Shown: positions 1 through 10,404 of the stretch, in pieces | Numbering within the stretch: position 1 is the first letter of the stretch | How the letters are laid out: every line of letters begins with the position of its first letter | Source: CAVRTM01 sp963724015 | GTDB lineage: Bacteria > Actinomycetota > Actinomycetes > Actinomycetales > Dermatophilaceae | Direction of reading: 5' to 3' | Length of the DNA: 64,000 bases | NCBI GenBank assembly: GCA_963724015.1 | Contig: CAVRTM010000011.1 | Location: forward strand, 62,001 to 126,000 | Position numbers and translations under genes: made by a program | The notes under the pieces: generated by a model | What the model saw: the letters and a program-made list of their open reading frames with translations, nothing else | Told to the model about the DNA's origin: nothing | Databases searched by the model: none

Positions 1-1100
1 GTGTCCGGCCCCTCGTAGCGCTCGGCGCCGGCGGGGCCGGCCACCCACAGCTCGTCGTACACCTTGACGAACGGGTTGCTGCTGGCCTGCTTGTCGCTGT
101 CGCCGTGGCCGATGAAGGCGGTGGTCATGCCGCGCTTGCGCAGCAGGTGGATGTTGGTGGCGGCGTTGGCGACGAAGAGCGCGCCGCGCACGGTGGACAG
201 GTCGAAGGACATCAGCACGGTGCCGGCCGGCGCGCACAGGACCGGCAGCCGGGTCTCGCCCATGAGCCGCAGCGACTCGCGGTCGCGCAGCACGACCAGG
301 GTGCGGTGGCTGCTCTGCTCCAGCACCGGCAGCCACATCTCCACCTGGTAGAGCGCGTCGGGGCCACCGCCGTAGTAGAGGACCAGGTCGGGGGCCAGGC
401 GGGTGACCTCCGCCTGCACGGCGGGCGGGACGGTGGCACGCGGGTTGTTCCGGCGGGTGGCCAGGACGACCCGGGCGGCGGCCAGCGCCACGGCGACGGC
501 CAGCAGGACCGAGACGGCCAGCGAGGCGGTGGCCAGGCCGCGTGGGAGGCCCGCCACGGCCAGCGCGGCCGGCACGACGAGCAGCAGGTGGGAGGGCGTC
601 AGCGCCCGTGCGCGCAGGCGCAGGAGCCAGCGAGGGTACGCCGGCAGCGACAGGCCCGGCACCGGCAGGTTCCGGGTGAGGACGGGGCTCTTGCGCAGGT
701 GCTCGACGAGGTCGGCGAACCCCTCGACGAGGGCCGCCGAGAGGGCGAGGACCACCCCGGCGACCAGGACCGTCCCGGCGAGGACGGTGTCGGGGAGCGG
801 GCGCACGACCATGAGGCACAACAGCGCCGCCAGGGTGACCGCCCAGCGCCAGGGCAGGGTGAGCAGCGTCCGGGTGAGGGCCCAGGGCAGCAGCGGGACC
901 ACCCGCTCCGCGACCGGCTCGAGCGCGGTGCAGGCCACCGCCAGGACCGCGAACACCACGGGGCGCCCGAACGCGGCGCTCGCCAGCAGCCCCAGGTGGG
1001 CGAGCGCGACCAGGCCGGCCACGGCGAAGGCCGTCCGGCCGGTGGGGCGCGGCGGGATCCTCTCGGACCGGGTCAGCACGACCCCCGTCGTTCTCGCCAT
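1..1100 (-). CDS. CDP-glycerol/ribitol glycerophosphotransferase-like protein, C-terminus cut by window edge
   Basis: An open frame starts at the ATG at 1100 and is still open at base 1, giving about 366 visible residues. The first 210 residues are hydrophobic, with several membrane-spanning stretches. They lead into a soluble part that carries the motif AFIGHGDSDK near residue 333, typical of the TagF/TarL family that polymerises CDP-glycerol or CDP-ribitol into teichoic-acid chains. The start lies 6 bp after the stop of the TarI-TarJ gene, so the two are probably one transcript. The catalytic half is largely outside the window, so the acceptor and the polyol cannot be told. Family call fairly sure, substrate unknown. 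Confidence 0.7.
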   Translation of the reverse strand, partial: MARTTGVVLTRSERIPPRPTGRTAFAVAGLVALAHLGLLASAAFGRPVVFAVLAVACTALEPVAERVVPLLPWALTRTLLTLPWRWAVTLAALLCLMVVRPLPDTVLAGTVLVAGVVLALSAALVEGFADLVEHLRKSPVLTRNLPVPGLSLPAYPRWLLRLRARALTPSHLLLVVPAALAVAGLPRGLATASLAVSVLLAVAVALAAARVVLATRRNNPRATVPPAVQAEVTRLAPDLVLYYGGGPDALYQVEMWLPVLEQSSHRTLVVLRDRESLRLMGETRLPVLCAPAGTVLMSFDLSTVRGALFVANAATNIHLLRKRGMTTAFIGHGDSDKQASSNPFVKVYDELWVAGPAGAERYEGPD

Positions 1101-1106
1101 CAGCGC

Positions 1107-2592
1107 TCAGACGTCGCCGGGGACATCCGGGCCGGACTCCGCCTCGACCAGGGCCGCGGCGATCCGGCTGGCCTCGAGCTCGGTGCGGGACATGGCGTGG
1201 TCGCCCGGCTCGACCCGGCGCACGTCGATGACGTGGCCGGTCAGGTCGGACAGCAGGACGTCGATCGAGGTGAGGGCGACCGCCTTGGACGAGAGCAGCG
1301 ACCCCTCCGGCTCGGCGCCGAACGCCTTGGTGCGCATCGGCGTCGAGGTGCGCTCGGGGTTGACGCAGTTGACCCGCACGCCCAGCGGCGCCCACTCATC
1401 GGCCAGGGCCTGGGTCAGGTTGACCACGGCGGCCTTGGTGGAGGAGTAGATCGAGTAGTCGGCGCGACCGCGGGTGTAGGAGCTGCTGGTGAAGAGCATC
1501 AGCTGGCCCTTGGTCTCCTGCAGGTAGGGCAGCGCGGCCCGCGCGGCGACCACCGGCGCCATGTAGTTGACCCGGATCGTCTCCTCGATCTCCTCGATCG
1601 GGGTGTCGACCAGCGGCCCGCGGCGCAGCACACCCGCGGTGACGATGACGTAGTCGATCCGGCCGCTGGCCTCGAAGGCGGTCCGCAGCGCGGCCTCGAC
1701 GTCCTCGGCGCGTTCGACGTGCGTGCCGGTCGAGGACCGGCTGAACGTGTGGGCGGTGCCGCCGAAGCTGGTGACGAGCTCGGCGATGTCGGCGCCGATG
1801 CCGTAGCTGCCGCCGAGCACGACGACGCTCTTGCCGGCCAGCGCCGTCTGGTAGGCGGCGGGGTCGGCCGGCGGCGGCGGCCGAGCTGGCGAGCTGGAAC
1901 AGCTTGTCGGCCAGGAAGATGTCGATCGGGTGCGTGACCTTCATGTTCTGCTCGGACCCGTGCACCACGCCGATGGGCACGTCCGGGAGGTAGCGCAGGA
2001 CGACGCTGCAGTCGTCGGTCGCGGTGAAGTCCGGGTCCTGCCAGGCCAGCTCGTAGGCGCGGCGGATGGTGGACAGGCGGAACGCCTGCGGGGTCTGGCC
2101 GCGCCGGATGCGGCTGCGGTCGGGGACGTCGGTGATCTCCTCGTGCTCGTCCACGACGATGATCGTGTCGGCGGAGGGGATCGCGACGTCCACCGCGTCG
2201 TAGCGGCCGAGGGCGGCGACGCACTCGGTGATGATGCGGTGGTCCAGCAGCGGCCGCACCGCGTCGTGGAACAGCACCCAGCAGTCCTCCTCGCCGAGGG
2301 CGCTGAGCGCGGTCAGGGCGGTGTGCGTGGTCTCGTTGCGGGTGCTGCCACCCGCCTCGACGGTGCTGATCTTGCTGTACGGCGCGGCCAGCCGGCGGGC
2401 CTCGTCGACGTGGGCGCCGTTCATCAGCAGGACGATGTCGTCGATCTCCGGCGCGTCCTGGAACACGTCCAGGGTGTGCTCGAGGATGGTCTTGCCCGCG
2501 ACCTTGAGCAGCTGCTTGGGGATGTTCAGGCCGACCCGGGAGCCGGTGCCTCCGGCGAGGACGACGGCAACCGTGCGCAAAGGTGTGGACAT
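1107..2592 (-). CDS. Bifunctional cytidylyltransferase / SDR reductase (TarI-TarJ type), one frameshift
   Basis: The N-terminal ~235 residues are an IspD/TarI-like cytidylyltransferase (VVLAGGTGSRVG nucleotide loop, then PKQLLKV). The C-terminal ~240 are a short-chain reductase with a GGSYGIG cofactor loop and a catalytic YSSTK. In families with this fusion the enzyme makes CDP-ribitol from ribulose 5-phosphate for wall polymer synthesis, which suits the polymerase gene 6 bp downstream. The two halves lie in different frames. One extra base near 1866-1873, between the domains in an Ala-rich stretch, explains it, so I read a single gene with an indel rather than two genes. The exact polyol (ribitol or another) is inferred. 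Confidence 0.75.
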
Positions 2593-2676
2593 CGCTGGGG
2601 GAAAGCCTTCCGGGGGAGTTCATGCGCCGGCCAGCGCACCGTCACGGTAGCGCATGAGCCTTGTGCCGACCCTGGG

Positions 2677-4722
2677 TCAGCGCCCGGCCGGGCAGGCCCG
2701 CCCGGCCGCGTTGACCGCGTAGACCCGGATGCCGCCGTCGCGGTGCACGAGGTCGACCCGTGGGCTGGCCGCCAGCCGCCGCCGGCTGTAGTGGGCCGGC
2801 CAGCCGGGCACCCGGGCCGTCCCCACGACGACGTACTGCACGCCGTAGTGGCGCACCAGGCAGCCCGCGGGCGCGGCGCCCGGGTTGGCGACGAGCCAGT
2901 CCCACGCGCGGAACCGCTGCTCGTAGTCGGCCTGGTCCTCCGTCGCGCAGCGGCGGGATGCCGAACAGCGGCCGGACGCCGGCGTCGGCCCAGGACCAGG
3001 TCATCATCTCCAGGTGCCGGTCGTACGCCGCGACGCCGCCGGGGCGGGTCGACCGGGCCAGCCAGGCGAACGTCCGGGCGTACGACGCCCCGACCGGCGC
3101 GCGCCGCGCGAGGTCGGCGCGCAGCGGTGCGCGGGTGCCCGGCAGCAGCGCGACCGCCGCCACGAGGGTGACGAGCAGGACCGCCGCCACCGCCGTGGCC
3201 GGAGCAGCCGAACCGGCCGAGCCGCCGACCCGGTCGGACCGACCGCAGGGTCGGCGTCCGCGCGGACGCCGGCGCAGGAGCTCCTCGACCAGCCGGTGCA
3301 GCACCGTGGCGAGCGCGCAGGCGCCGGCGACAGCGAGGACGCCGTAGACGGGCAGGATCATCGTGCGGACGCGCTCGCGGGTGCCGTACCAGAGACCGGA
3401 CAACAGCAGCGACGCCGTCGAGCCCGACACCGAGGTCCAGATCCCGATCGCGGTCCACACGACGTACGCCAGCAGCCACGGACGCGCCCACCGCAGCCGG
3501 GGGAGCACCAGGCAGAGGGGCGAGGCGAGCAGGCAGGTGACCACCGCCCACACCGCGACCTGCACCGGCGCCATCTGCAGCACCCGGGGGCTGCCACCCG
3601 GGGCGGGGTAGCCGAGGGGGACGTAACGCTGCAGGTCGGTCACCCAGTAGGTCCACGCCTTGCCCGAGCCGGCCCTGCAGCAGCGGCGGGGTGCTGGCCG
3701 CGCTCGCCGCCGGCGCCGAGCAGCGTGGCCGCGAACGGCACCAGGGCCGCGACGGTGGTGGCGGCCACGGCACCGAGCGTCCACGCCGCCGACCGCGCGG
3801 TGAGCCGGCCGTGCACCCAGATCAGCAGCCCGGCCGCGAGGACGGCGGCGAACAGCACGTCGTACGTGTGGGTCAGCACGATCCCGGCCACGCCCATCCC
3901 GGCCAGCAGCCCCAGCCGCAGCGGGTGGCGGCCGCGGACCGCGAGGGCGACCAGCAGCGCGACCGCGACGCTGAGGCCGGGGCCGGCCTGCTCGGGGGCC
4001 CGGCCGGTGAGCATCGCGGCGTACAGCGGCCCGATGAGGGTCGTCGCGGCGGCGGCGGCGCCGGCCACGACGGGGCGGCCGCCGAGGACACGGACGCAGG
4101 CGTAGACCGCGGTGACGAGCTGGACCGGGCCCACGACGACGGCCCAGGCGGCCATGGCCGAGCTGACCGGGCCGCCCGTCAGCAGGGCCGCCTGGGCCCA
4201 GGAGACGTCGGCGGCCAGGGGGTAGAAGGCGCAGGACACCACCGGGTGGAGGTAGCCGGAGGTGCACGCCGAGGCCACCGCGGCGCTGCCGGTCTGCAGG
4301 ATGTTGCGCGTCAGCAGCGCGTGGTTCATCGCGTCCCAGCCCGGTGGGGCGGCGAACCCGCCGAGCAGCAGCACGCCCAGCGTGACCGCGAGCGCCACCG
4401 GGACTCCCAGGCACACCAGGTCGGGCGTCCCGGGGCGGCGGCGCCGCACGGGGTCCAGCGGGCGGGCAGGGCGGCGACGCTGCCGGAGGCGTGCGGCGAG
4501 GACGACGACGGCGGCCAGGGCTGCCTCGCCGACGAGCACCGCCCCGGCTCCGTGCGGCAGCCCCAGCCGCGGCAGCCAGCCCATCGCGATGCCCGTGAGC
4601 CCCAGGGTCAGCGCCGGCGCCGCGGCCCAGGCGGCCCAGCGGTCGCGACCGGCCGGCAGGCCCAGCGAGAGGAGGGCTCCGGGGGCGGTGGCCAGGACGA
4701 CGGCGGCGAGGACGGTCAGCAC
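2677..4722 (-). CDS. Large integral membrane protein (DUF6541-like), three frameshifts
   Basis: About 681 residues after joining frames. Some eleven or more hydrophobic segments are followed by a C-terminal soluble part with Tyr/Asp-rich motifs (AAYDRHLEMMTWSW). The sequence GWDAMNHALLTRNIL in the first external loop resembles DUF6541 and other GT-C-like proteins that place an acidic residue there. GTG at 4722 was chosen because a GGGAGG ribosome site sits 6-8 bases upstream and the first membrane helix follows at once. Extra bases near 2945, 3675 and 3705 explain the shifts. It lies between teichoic-acid genes and is divergent from the exporter at 4934, so a role in wall glycopolymer assembly is likely but unproven. 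Confidence 0.5.
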
Positions 4723-4933
4723 GGCGGTCCTCCCGTCTGGGCTGCACCGTGGGGTCGCACGACGCCCGGCGCCACGGCGGCGGCCGGCCCGTCGGTCCCG
4801 CTCTGACGTGCTGCCGACGATAACAAAGCAGGGCCCGCCACGGGCCCGCTCCGGATGTGGTGGCGGGGTGCCGGGGCAATCGCGCGTATTGTGTCCTCGT
4901 CCTTTCCACCGATCCACGAGAACGAGGTACGGC

Positions 4934-5728
4934 ATGAGCCTGGTTGAACGGGCCCGTGCCCTCTGGGAGACCCGCAGCATCCTGTGGCTGCTGATCGTGC
5001 GTGACCTGAAGGTCCGCTACGCCGGGTCGGTGCTCGGTTACCTGTGGACGATCCTGGACCCGCTGATGATGACCGGCGTCTACTGGTTCATCTTCTCGGT
5101 GGTGTTCACCGGCCGGCGGATCGGCGAGGACCCCTACGTCCTGTTCATCGTGATGGGTCTGCTGTCGTGGCAGTGGTTCTCCGCCACGATCACCGGGTGC
5201 TCGACGGCGCTCGGTGCGGAGGCCCGGCTGGTGCGCTCCACGTCGCTGCCCCGGGAGATCTGGGTGCTCAAGGTCGTCGGCTCCAAGGGCGCCGAGTTCC
5301 TCTTCTCGCTGCCGATCGTGGCGCTGTTCATGGTGCTCTACCACCGCCCCCCGTCCTGGCAGATCGTGCTCGTCCCGATCGCGATCGTGCTGCAGGCCAT
5401 CCTGCTCACCGGGATCGGCCTGGCCCTGGCCCCGGCCACGGTGCTGATCCGGGACCTCTCGCGCGTGGTGCGCATCGCGCTGCGGGTGCTGTTCTACCTC
5501 TCACCGGTGATCTACTCCGTCCGCCGCCTCGAGATCGGGCCGCTGCGCCAGCTGTTCAAGCTGAACCCGATGACCGGGATCCTCGACATCTTCCGCTCGA
5601 CGGCCTTCCCGAAAGAGTTCCTCGGCTGGCACAGCATCGCCATCTCGGCAGCGCTCAGCCTTCTCGCGCTGTTCGCCGGGGCAGCGGTCTTCCGCCGGCT
5701 CGAGCGCCCCGTCCTGAAGGAGATCTGA
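4934..5728 (+). CDS. ABC-2 type polysaccharide/teichoic acid export permease (TagG/Wzm-like)
   Basis: 264 residues with six predicted membrane helices and the family signature near the N-terminus (LLIVRDLKVRYAGSVLGYLW), plus the ABC-2 features LSPVIYSV and LNPMTGILDIFR. It forms the membrane channel that moves undecaprenyl-linked glycopolymer across the membrane. The partner ATPase begins one base after its stop, which is strong support for a two-gene exporter. The start ATG follows an ACGAGG ribosome site. No frameshift. It is divergent from the membrane-protein gene at 2677-4722. Confidence 0.88.
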   Translation: MSLVERARALWETRSILWLLIVRDLKVRYAGSVLGYLWTILDPLMMTGVYWFIFSVVFTGRRIGEDPYVLFIVMGLLSWQWFSATITGCSTALGAEARLVRSTSLPREIWVLKVVGSKGAEFLFSLPIVALFMVLYHRPPSWQIVLVPIAIVLQAILLTGIGLALAPATVLIRDLSRVVRIALRVLFYLSPVIYSVRRLEIGPLRQLFKLNPMTGILDIFRSTAFPKEFLGWHSIAISAALSLLALFAGAAVFRRLERPVLKEI

Positions 5729-5729
5729 C

Positions 5730-6467
5730 ATGCAACCGGTGATCGAGGTGGACGGGCTGGGCATCGAGTTCCTGCGCAACCGTCGCTACCGCCTGTCGCT
5801 GCGCGAGATGGTCTTCAAGGGCCACTCGACCAGCCCCCGCGGCACGTTCTGGGCGCTGCGCAACGTCTCCTTCTCGGTCCAGCCGGGCGAGGCGGTCGGC
5901 CTGGTCGGCGGCAACGGCCAGGGCAAGAGCACCCTGCTCAAGCTGCTCGCCGGCGTGCTGCTGCCGGATGAGGGCACCGTGCGCGTCAACGGCGGGGTCG
6001 CTCCGCTGATCGAGCTCACCGGCGGCTTCGTCGGCGACCTCACCGCCCGGGACAACATCATGCTGACCGCCGGCCTGCACGGCCTCAGCCGCGAGCAGAT
6101 CTCCGCGCGGTTCGACGAGATCGTGGACTTCGCCGAGATCCGCGAGTCCCTCGACACGCCGTTCCGGCACTTCTCCAGCGGCATGCAGGTGCGCCTGGGC
6201 TTCGCCGTCATCACGACCCTCGAGGAGCCGATCGTCCTGGTCGACGAGGTGCTCGCGGTCGGCGACAAGCGCTTCCGGGAGAAGTGCTACGAGCGGATGG
6301 AGTCCCTCGTCGACAACGGGCGCACCCTGTTCCTGGTCTCGCACAACGAGAAGGACCTCGAGCGGTTCTGCAAGCGTGGCCTGTACATCGAGGGCGGCCA
6401 GGTGCGGGCCGACGGGCCGGTCGCCGACGCCGTCGCGCAGTACAACGCGGACCAGAAGCAGAAGTGA
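5730..6467 (+). CDS. ABC transporter ATPase for polysaccharide/teichoic acid export (TagH/Wzt-like)
   Basis: 245 residues. Walker A GGNGQGKST is at about residue 60, the signature FSSGMQVRLGFA near 148 and Walker B PIVLVDEVLAVGD near 167. The SSGMQ signature and the DEVLAVGD Walker B are typical of the Wzt/TagH branch that powers export of O-antigens and teichoic acids. There is no long C-terminal carbohydrate-binding domain, so substrate recognition is probably by the permease. It is translated directly after the permease and its stop overlaps the GTG of the next gene (GTGA), so the three genes form one operon. Intact frame. Confidence 0.9.
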   Translation: MQPVIEVDGLGIEFLRNRRYRLSLREMVFKGHSTSPRGTFWALRNVSFSVQPGEAVGLVGGNGQGKSTLLKLLAGVLLPDEGTVRVNGGVAPLIELTGGFVGDLTARDNIMLTAGLHGLSREQISARFDEIVDFAEIRESLDTPFRHFSSGMQVRLGFAVITTLEEPIVLVDEVLAVGDKRFREKCYERMESLVDNGRTLFLVSHNEKDLERFCKRGLYIEGGQVRADGPVADAVAQYNADQKQK

Positions 6468-8142
6468 CCGAGGCCGGCCCGCTCGTCGTCCTGGTGGGCG
6501 ACGGGCACCTGCCGGACGACCTCGAGCGCGCCGTCGCCTCCCGCGCCACCGCGGAGCGCGGGGTGCTGGGACCCACCCTCGACGCCGGGCTCGCCGGGCT
6601 CGCCGGCCGGCGCTGCGCGAGCTGGCCGGGCCCGGTGACGCCCGTGCGGTGGCCCTGGTCGACGCGCGGGCGCTGACCGTGCCGACCGTGTACGGCGACG
6701 TGGTCGCCGACCCCCGGAACGACAGCGCGGTGCTGCGCACCGCCGACGGGCGGGTCGTGGCGCTGCGGCTCCGGGCGCGGGACCGGGACCTCCTGGGCGC
6801 CGCCGAGCTGGCCGGCTGCCGCACGCCGTCGTCCCTGCTGTCCGCGGCGGCGACGCTGCTGGCGCTGCGCGGCCCGGTGCGCGAGCTCGGGCCGGGGGAC
6901 TTCCCGCTCACGATCGTGGAGGACGACGACCCGGCACCGGCGCTGGCCGCCGTGGACGCCGTCGACGAGGCCGCCCTGCGGCTGCGCCGCGCCTCGCGCA
7001 GCGACGACGGCTTCCTGTCCACGTTCCTGGTCCGTCCGCTGTCGCGGCGGCTCACCCGCAGGGCCGTCCGCCGCGGCCTCAGCCCCGCGTCGATCACGGC
7101 GGTCTCGCTGACGCTGGGCCTGGCCAGCGCGGCGGCGTACGCCGGGGGAGGGCGCGGGTGGCTGCTGCTGGGCTCGCTGCTGCTGCTCACCTCGCTGGTC
7201 GTCGACTGCGTGGACGGCGAGGTCGCGCGCTACACGCGCACGTTCTCCCCGCTCGGCGGGTGGCTGGACGTCGCCTCCGACCGCATCAAGGAGTACGCCG
7301 TGTACGCCGGCCTGGTCACGGGCGTGGCGCGGGTCACCGGCGAACGGCTGTGGGCGCTGGCCCTCGGGTCCCTGGCGCTGCTCGTGGTGCGGCACTTCGT
7401 CGACTTCGGCTTCGCCGCCTCGGGCGTCGGGTCCGGGCCGGCGACCGGTGGGGTGGCGGCGCTGTCGGCATCCACGTCACGGGTGCCGGCGGTGATGTGG
7501 GCCAAGCGCGCCGTGATCATGCCGGTCGGTGAGCGCACCCTGCTGCTGGTCGTCCTCGTGCCCCTGGCCGGGGTCCGGTGGACGCTCTGGCTGCTGCTGG
7601 CCTCCGGAGTGGTGGCGGCGGCGTACACCACGGCGGGGCGCGTGGGCCGGGCGCTGGCCTCCCGGTCGTCGGTGACCTTGCGGCTCGAGGCGACGGAACG
7701 GCTGGTGGGGCAGTGCGACGCCGCGCCGCTGCCGGCGGGGGTGCTGCCGGTCGGGGGACGGTTCGGGTGGCTGGCGCCGTCGCTGTGCCGGCTGGTGGAG
7801 CAGGCGCTCGTGGTCGGGGTGCTGCTCGCGGCCGGCGGGCAGGAGCTGCTGCCCGGGGCGTACGCCGTCCTCTTCGTGGCCGCCTTCCGCGGGTACGACG
7901 TGACCTACCGCCAGCGGCTGGCCGGGGCGACGGTGACACGGGACCCGCTGCGGTCCGCGGGATGGCCGGTGCGGGTGCTCGTGGTCGCCGTGGTGGCGCT
8001 GCTGGTCACGGGCGGACGTGCTGGGCGCCGGGCCGGCTGTCGTGGTCCTGGCGCTGGTGGCGGCGGCCTCTGGTTCGCGGCGGCGCTGCGGTGCAGCGCC
8101 CGCTGGTGGGCGGACCGGTCACGGGGTGGCGTGCCCGCGTGA
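6464..8142 (+). CDS. CDP-alcohol phosphatidyltransferase with DUF5941-like C-terminus, frameshifted
   Basis: About 560 residues. An N-terminal ~170-residue soluble part comes first. Next is a CDP-alcohol phosphatidyltransferase core with the full catalytic signature DGxxARx8Gx3Dx3D (DGEVAR, then GGWLDVASD). A membrane C-terminal region follows that resembles DUF5941. Such enzymes swap CMP on a CDP-alcohol for a polyol or sugar phosphate in the membrane. Starting with a GTG that overlaps the exporter ATPase stop places it in the wall-polymer operon. One base is missing near 6610. A +1 near 8015 and a -1 near 8065 cancel each other, leaving a short Gly/Arg-rich stretch that is clearly out of frame. 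Substrate unknown. Confidence 0.75.
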
Positions 8143-8150
8143 CCGGTCCG
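8111..8150. terminator. Bidirectional terminator hairpin between convergent genes
   Basis: Perfect 13-bp inverted repeat, CGGACCGGTCACG at 8111-8123 and its complement at 8138-8150, with a 14-base loop. It overlaps the stop codon of the phosphatidyltransferase and sits 5 bp from the stop of the convergent amidase gene, so it can serve both strands. No U-tract, as is usual in high-GC actinobacteria. Confidence 0.6.
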
Positions 8151-8155
8151 CCGGG

Positions 8156-10148
8156 TCACCAGCTGGTGCCGATGCGCCGGCCGCCGAAGATGCCGCCGCG
8201 CCCGTTGCCGTAGGACAGCCACAGCGAGTGGTCGGAGGCCTTGCGGCCGAGCAGGTCGGGGCGCCGGTCCGGCGTCCAGTTGCCCGGCGCGACGATCTGG
8301 TCGTAGCCCTTCCAGCCGCTGCCCGCCCGGACGCGGGTGGTGTAGCCCGCTGCGCGACGCCCCGGGCCGGGGTACAGCCACAGGGTGCCGCCGGCGTCGC
8401 GGCCGATCAGGTCGGCCCTGCCGTCGCTGTTGTAGTCCCCGCCGCCCACGAGCGCGGTCAGGTGCTGCCAGCCGTGCCCGACGGTGCTCGGGGCCAGGAA
8501 GCCGCCGCGGCCGTTGCCCGGGTAGAGGCGCAGGATGCCGTCGCCCTTGTGCACGACGAGGTCGGGGTGGTGGTCGCCGTTGACGTCACCGGCCGCGGTG
8601 ATCGAGCCGAAGCCGCCGAACCCGGTCCCCACCCTGGTGCGGGTGGCGAAGCCGGCGCCGGCACGACCCGGACCCGGGTACAGCCACAGCGTGCCCGTGG
8701 CGCGCTCGCGACCGATCAGGTCGGCCTTGCCGTCGCCGTTCCAGTCGCCGACGCCCAGGAGTCGGTCGATGGTCTGCCAGCCGTGGCCGACCACGCGGCC
8801 TGCGCCGTAGCCGCCGGTCCTGCGGATGCCGGGATACAGCATGAGGGTGCCGTTGGCGCTGACGGCCACCAGGTCCTGCTGGCGGTCTCCGTCGACGTCA
8901 CCGGCGCCCGCGATCATCCGGAACCGCGGACCCGCCGGGGTGCTGCTGCCCATGCGGGCGATGGTGCCGGAGCGGATCGCCGGCAGCAGGTTGTACAGGC
9001 GCTGGCCCGGGCACTCGGTGCCGTAGACGTCCCGGTGGCCGAGGATCGCGTTGTAGGCCTTCCCGCCGTAGAGCACCGGCTTGCGCGGGTTGACGCCGTG
9101 GATGGCGAACTTCCACGCGAACAGCCGCTGGTAGGCGCTGACCACCGCCGCCGGCGGCGTCGCCGTGCTGAAGTCGCCGATCGCCGACATGGCGAACGCC
9201 TCGGAGTTGTAACCGATGGTGTGGGCGCCGATCACCGCACGGTCCACGCCACCGGCGCGGCCCTCCCAGATCCGGCCGAAGCGGTCCACCAGGAAGTTGT
9301 AGCCGATGTCGTTCCAGCCCAGGCTGGTCACGTGGTAGGCGAGGATGCCGCGCAGGATCCCCGGCACCTGGGCGGCGGTGTAGTTGTTGGCGCTGACCGT
9401 GTGGTGCACGAAGGCGCCCTTGACGGTGCCGTAGCTGGGAGCCGCCCGGACCAGGCTCTCGTCCGCCCCCCACTGCCTTGCGCGAGAGGATGACCGGACG
9501 GGCCGCGGCGGCGCTCGCGGAGCCGGGGACGGCCGTGCCGACCGACGCGTCGGCGTCGGACGTGCCCGGTGCGACCAGGGCGACCCGCAGACCTGCGGGC
9601 GCGGTGCCGCTGCGGGTGTCGACCCGCACCTCCACGCCGTCGGACGGGGCGACGACGACGGGGTCGGTGCCGGCCCGCTCGTGCGCCGCCTCCGCGGTGC
9701 CGGGATCGGGCGCGTGCTCGTCGGACTCCTGAGGCAGGCCCGACCAGTCGCTCCAGACCCCGCCCGCGCGGGTGCGGACCCAGGCGGCGAACGACCCCGC
9801 GGGCACGCTCCCGTCCCAGGTGACCCCGACCAGGGAGAACCGCGAGGTGCTCAGCGGGCCGCTGGCCACGGCGGGGCGCAGGCCGGCCGGCGCGGGGGAG
9901 CCGTCGGCCGCCGCGCGGGCCAGGGTGGCCGCGGGCAGGGCCGGCACCGCCGCGCCGCGCGGAACGGCCATGGTGGGTGCGGTCAGGCTGAGGGTGTGCA
10001 CCGCGGTGTGGACGGGGTGGGGCTGCGCGGCGGCGGACGGCAGGAGCGGGAGGGCGCCGCTGCCGACGGCGGTCAGGGTGAGGGCGAGCCCTGAGAGGGG
10101 AAGGAGCCGGCGCAGGCGCCGGGTGGGTGAGGAGGTGGTGAGCTGCAC
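8156..10148 (-). CDS. Secreted N-acetylmuramoyl-L-alanine amidase (PGRP type) with FG-GAP/VCBS repeats, one frameshift
   Basis: About 664 residues. A twin-Arg-rich signal peptide covers residues 1-41 and a linker domain extends to ~215. The PGRP/Amidase_2 domain has zinc-ligand motifs HHTVS and GHRDVYGTECPGQ (~residues 225-390). It is followed by five or six FG-GAP-like repeats with Asp-rich loops such as GDWNGDGKADL. The enzyme should cut the stem peptide from muramic acid outside the cell, and the repeats probably form a beta-propeller for anchoring. The GTG at 10148 follows AGGGAG at a good distance. One extra base near 9475 restores SRKQWGADESL when removed. It shares its linker and catalytic domains with the amidase at 12148. 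Confidence 0.85.
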
Positions 10149-10195
10149 AGGCTGAGCTCCCTGCTGTGGGGCAAATGGGGCTCAAGCACCGTAAA

Positions 10196-10218
10196 TTCAC
10201 TTCTGTCACTTCCGTAAC
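10196..10218 (-). promoter_or_regulatory. Triple 9-bp-period direct repeat upstream of amidase gene, candidate MtrA box
   Basis: On the coding (minus) strand the order is GTTAC-N4-GTGAC-N4-GTGAA, with starts exactly 9 bp apart. The last unit ends 48 bp before the amidase start. The same array lies upstream of the second amidase gene (12057-12079). M. tuberculosis MtrA is known to bind tandem 9-mers of the GTCACAGCG type, and mtrA is in this window, so MtrA is the leading candidate. That assignment is inference. Confidence 0.5.
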
Positions 10219-10338
10219 AGTCTTTGCCAGACTCGGACGAAGTCCGTACCGGCTATTCACACTAGCCGAGATGCCTTTTCGCTACGCGGAAAAGATGAGG
10301 AAGGGCCGTCGCTTGAAGGGCGCGCGCTCCTGACCGGC

Positions 10339-10363
10339 GCCGGGTGTGGACTCCACGCCCGGC
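10339..10363 (-). terminator. Terminator hairpin downstream of scoAB
   Basis: An 11-bp stem (10339-10349 with 10353-10363, one T-G wobble) with a 3-base loop, 42 bp beyond the scoB stop. It separates the CoA-transferase operon from the promoter of the amidase gene further left on the same strand. Confidence 0.5.
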
Positions 10364-10404
10364 CCGGGTGCGCACGACCGGGGATCGTTCTGCGGGACCG
10401 GTCC

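Noticed and set aside
105..1937. A 610-residue open frame on the plus strand
   Set aside because: Low-complexity Arg/Gly/Gln-rich translation typical of antisense frames in high-GC DNA; the minus strand encodes recognisable TagF-like and TarI-TarJ proteins over the same span.
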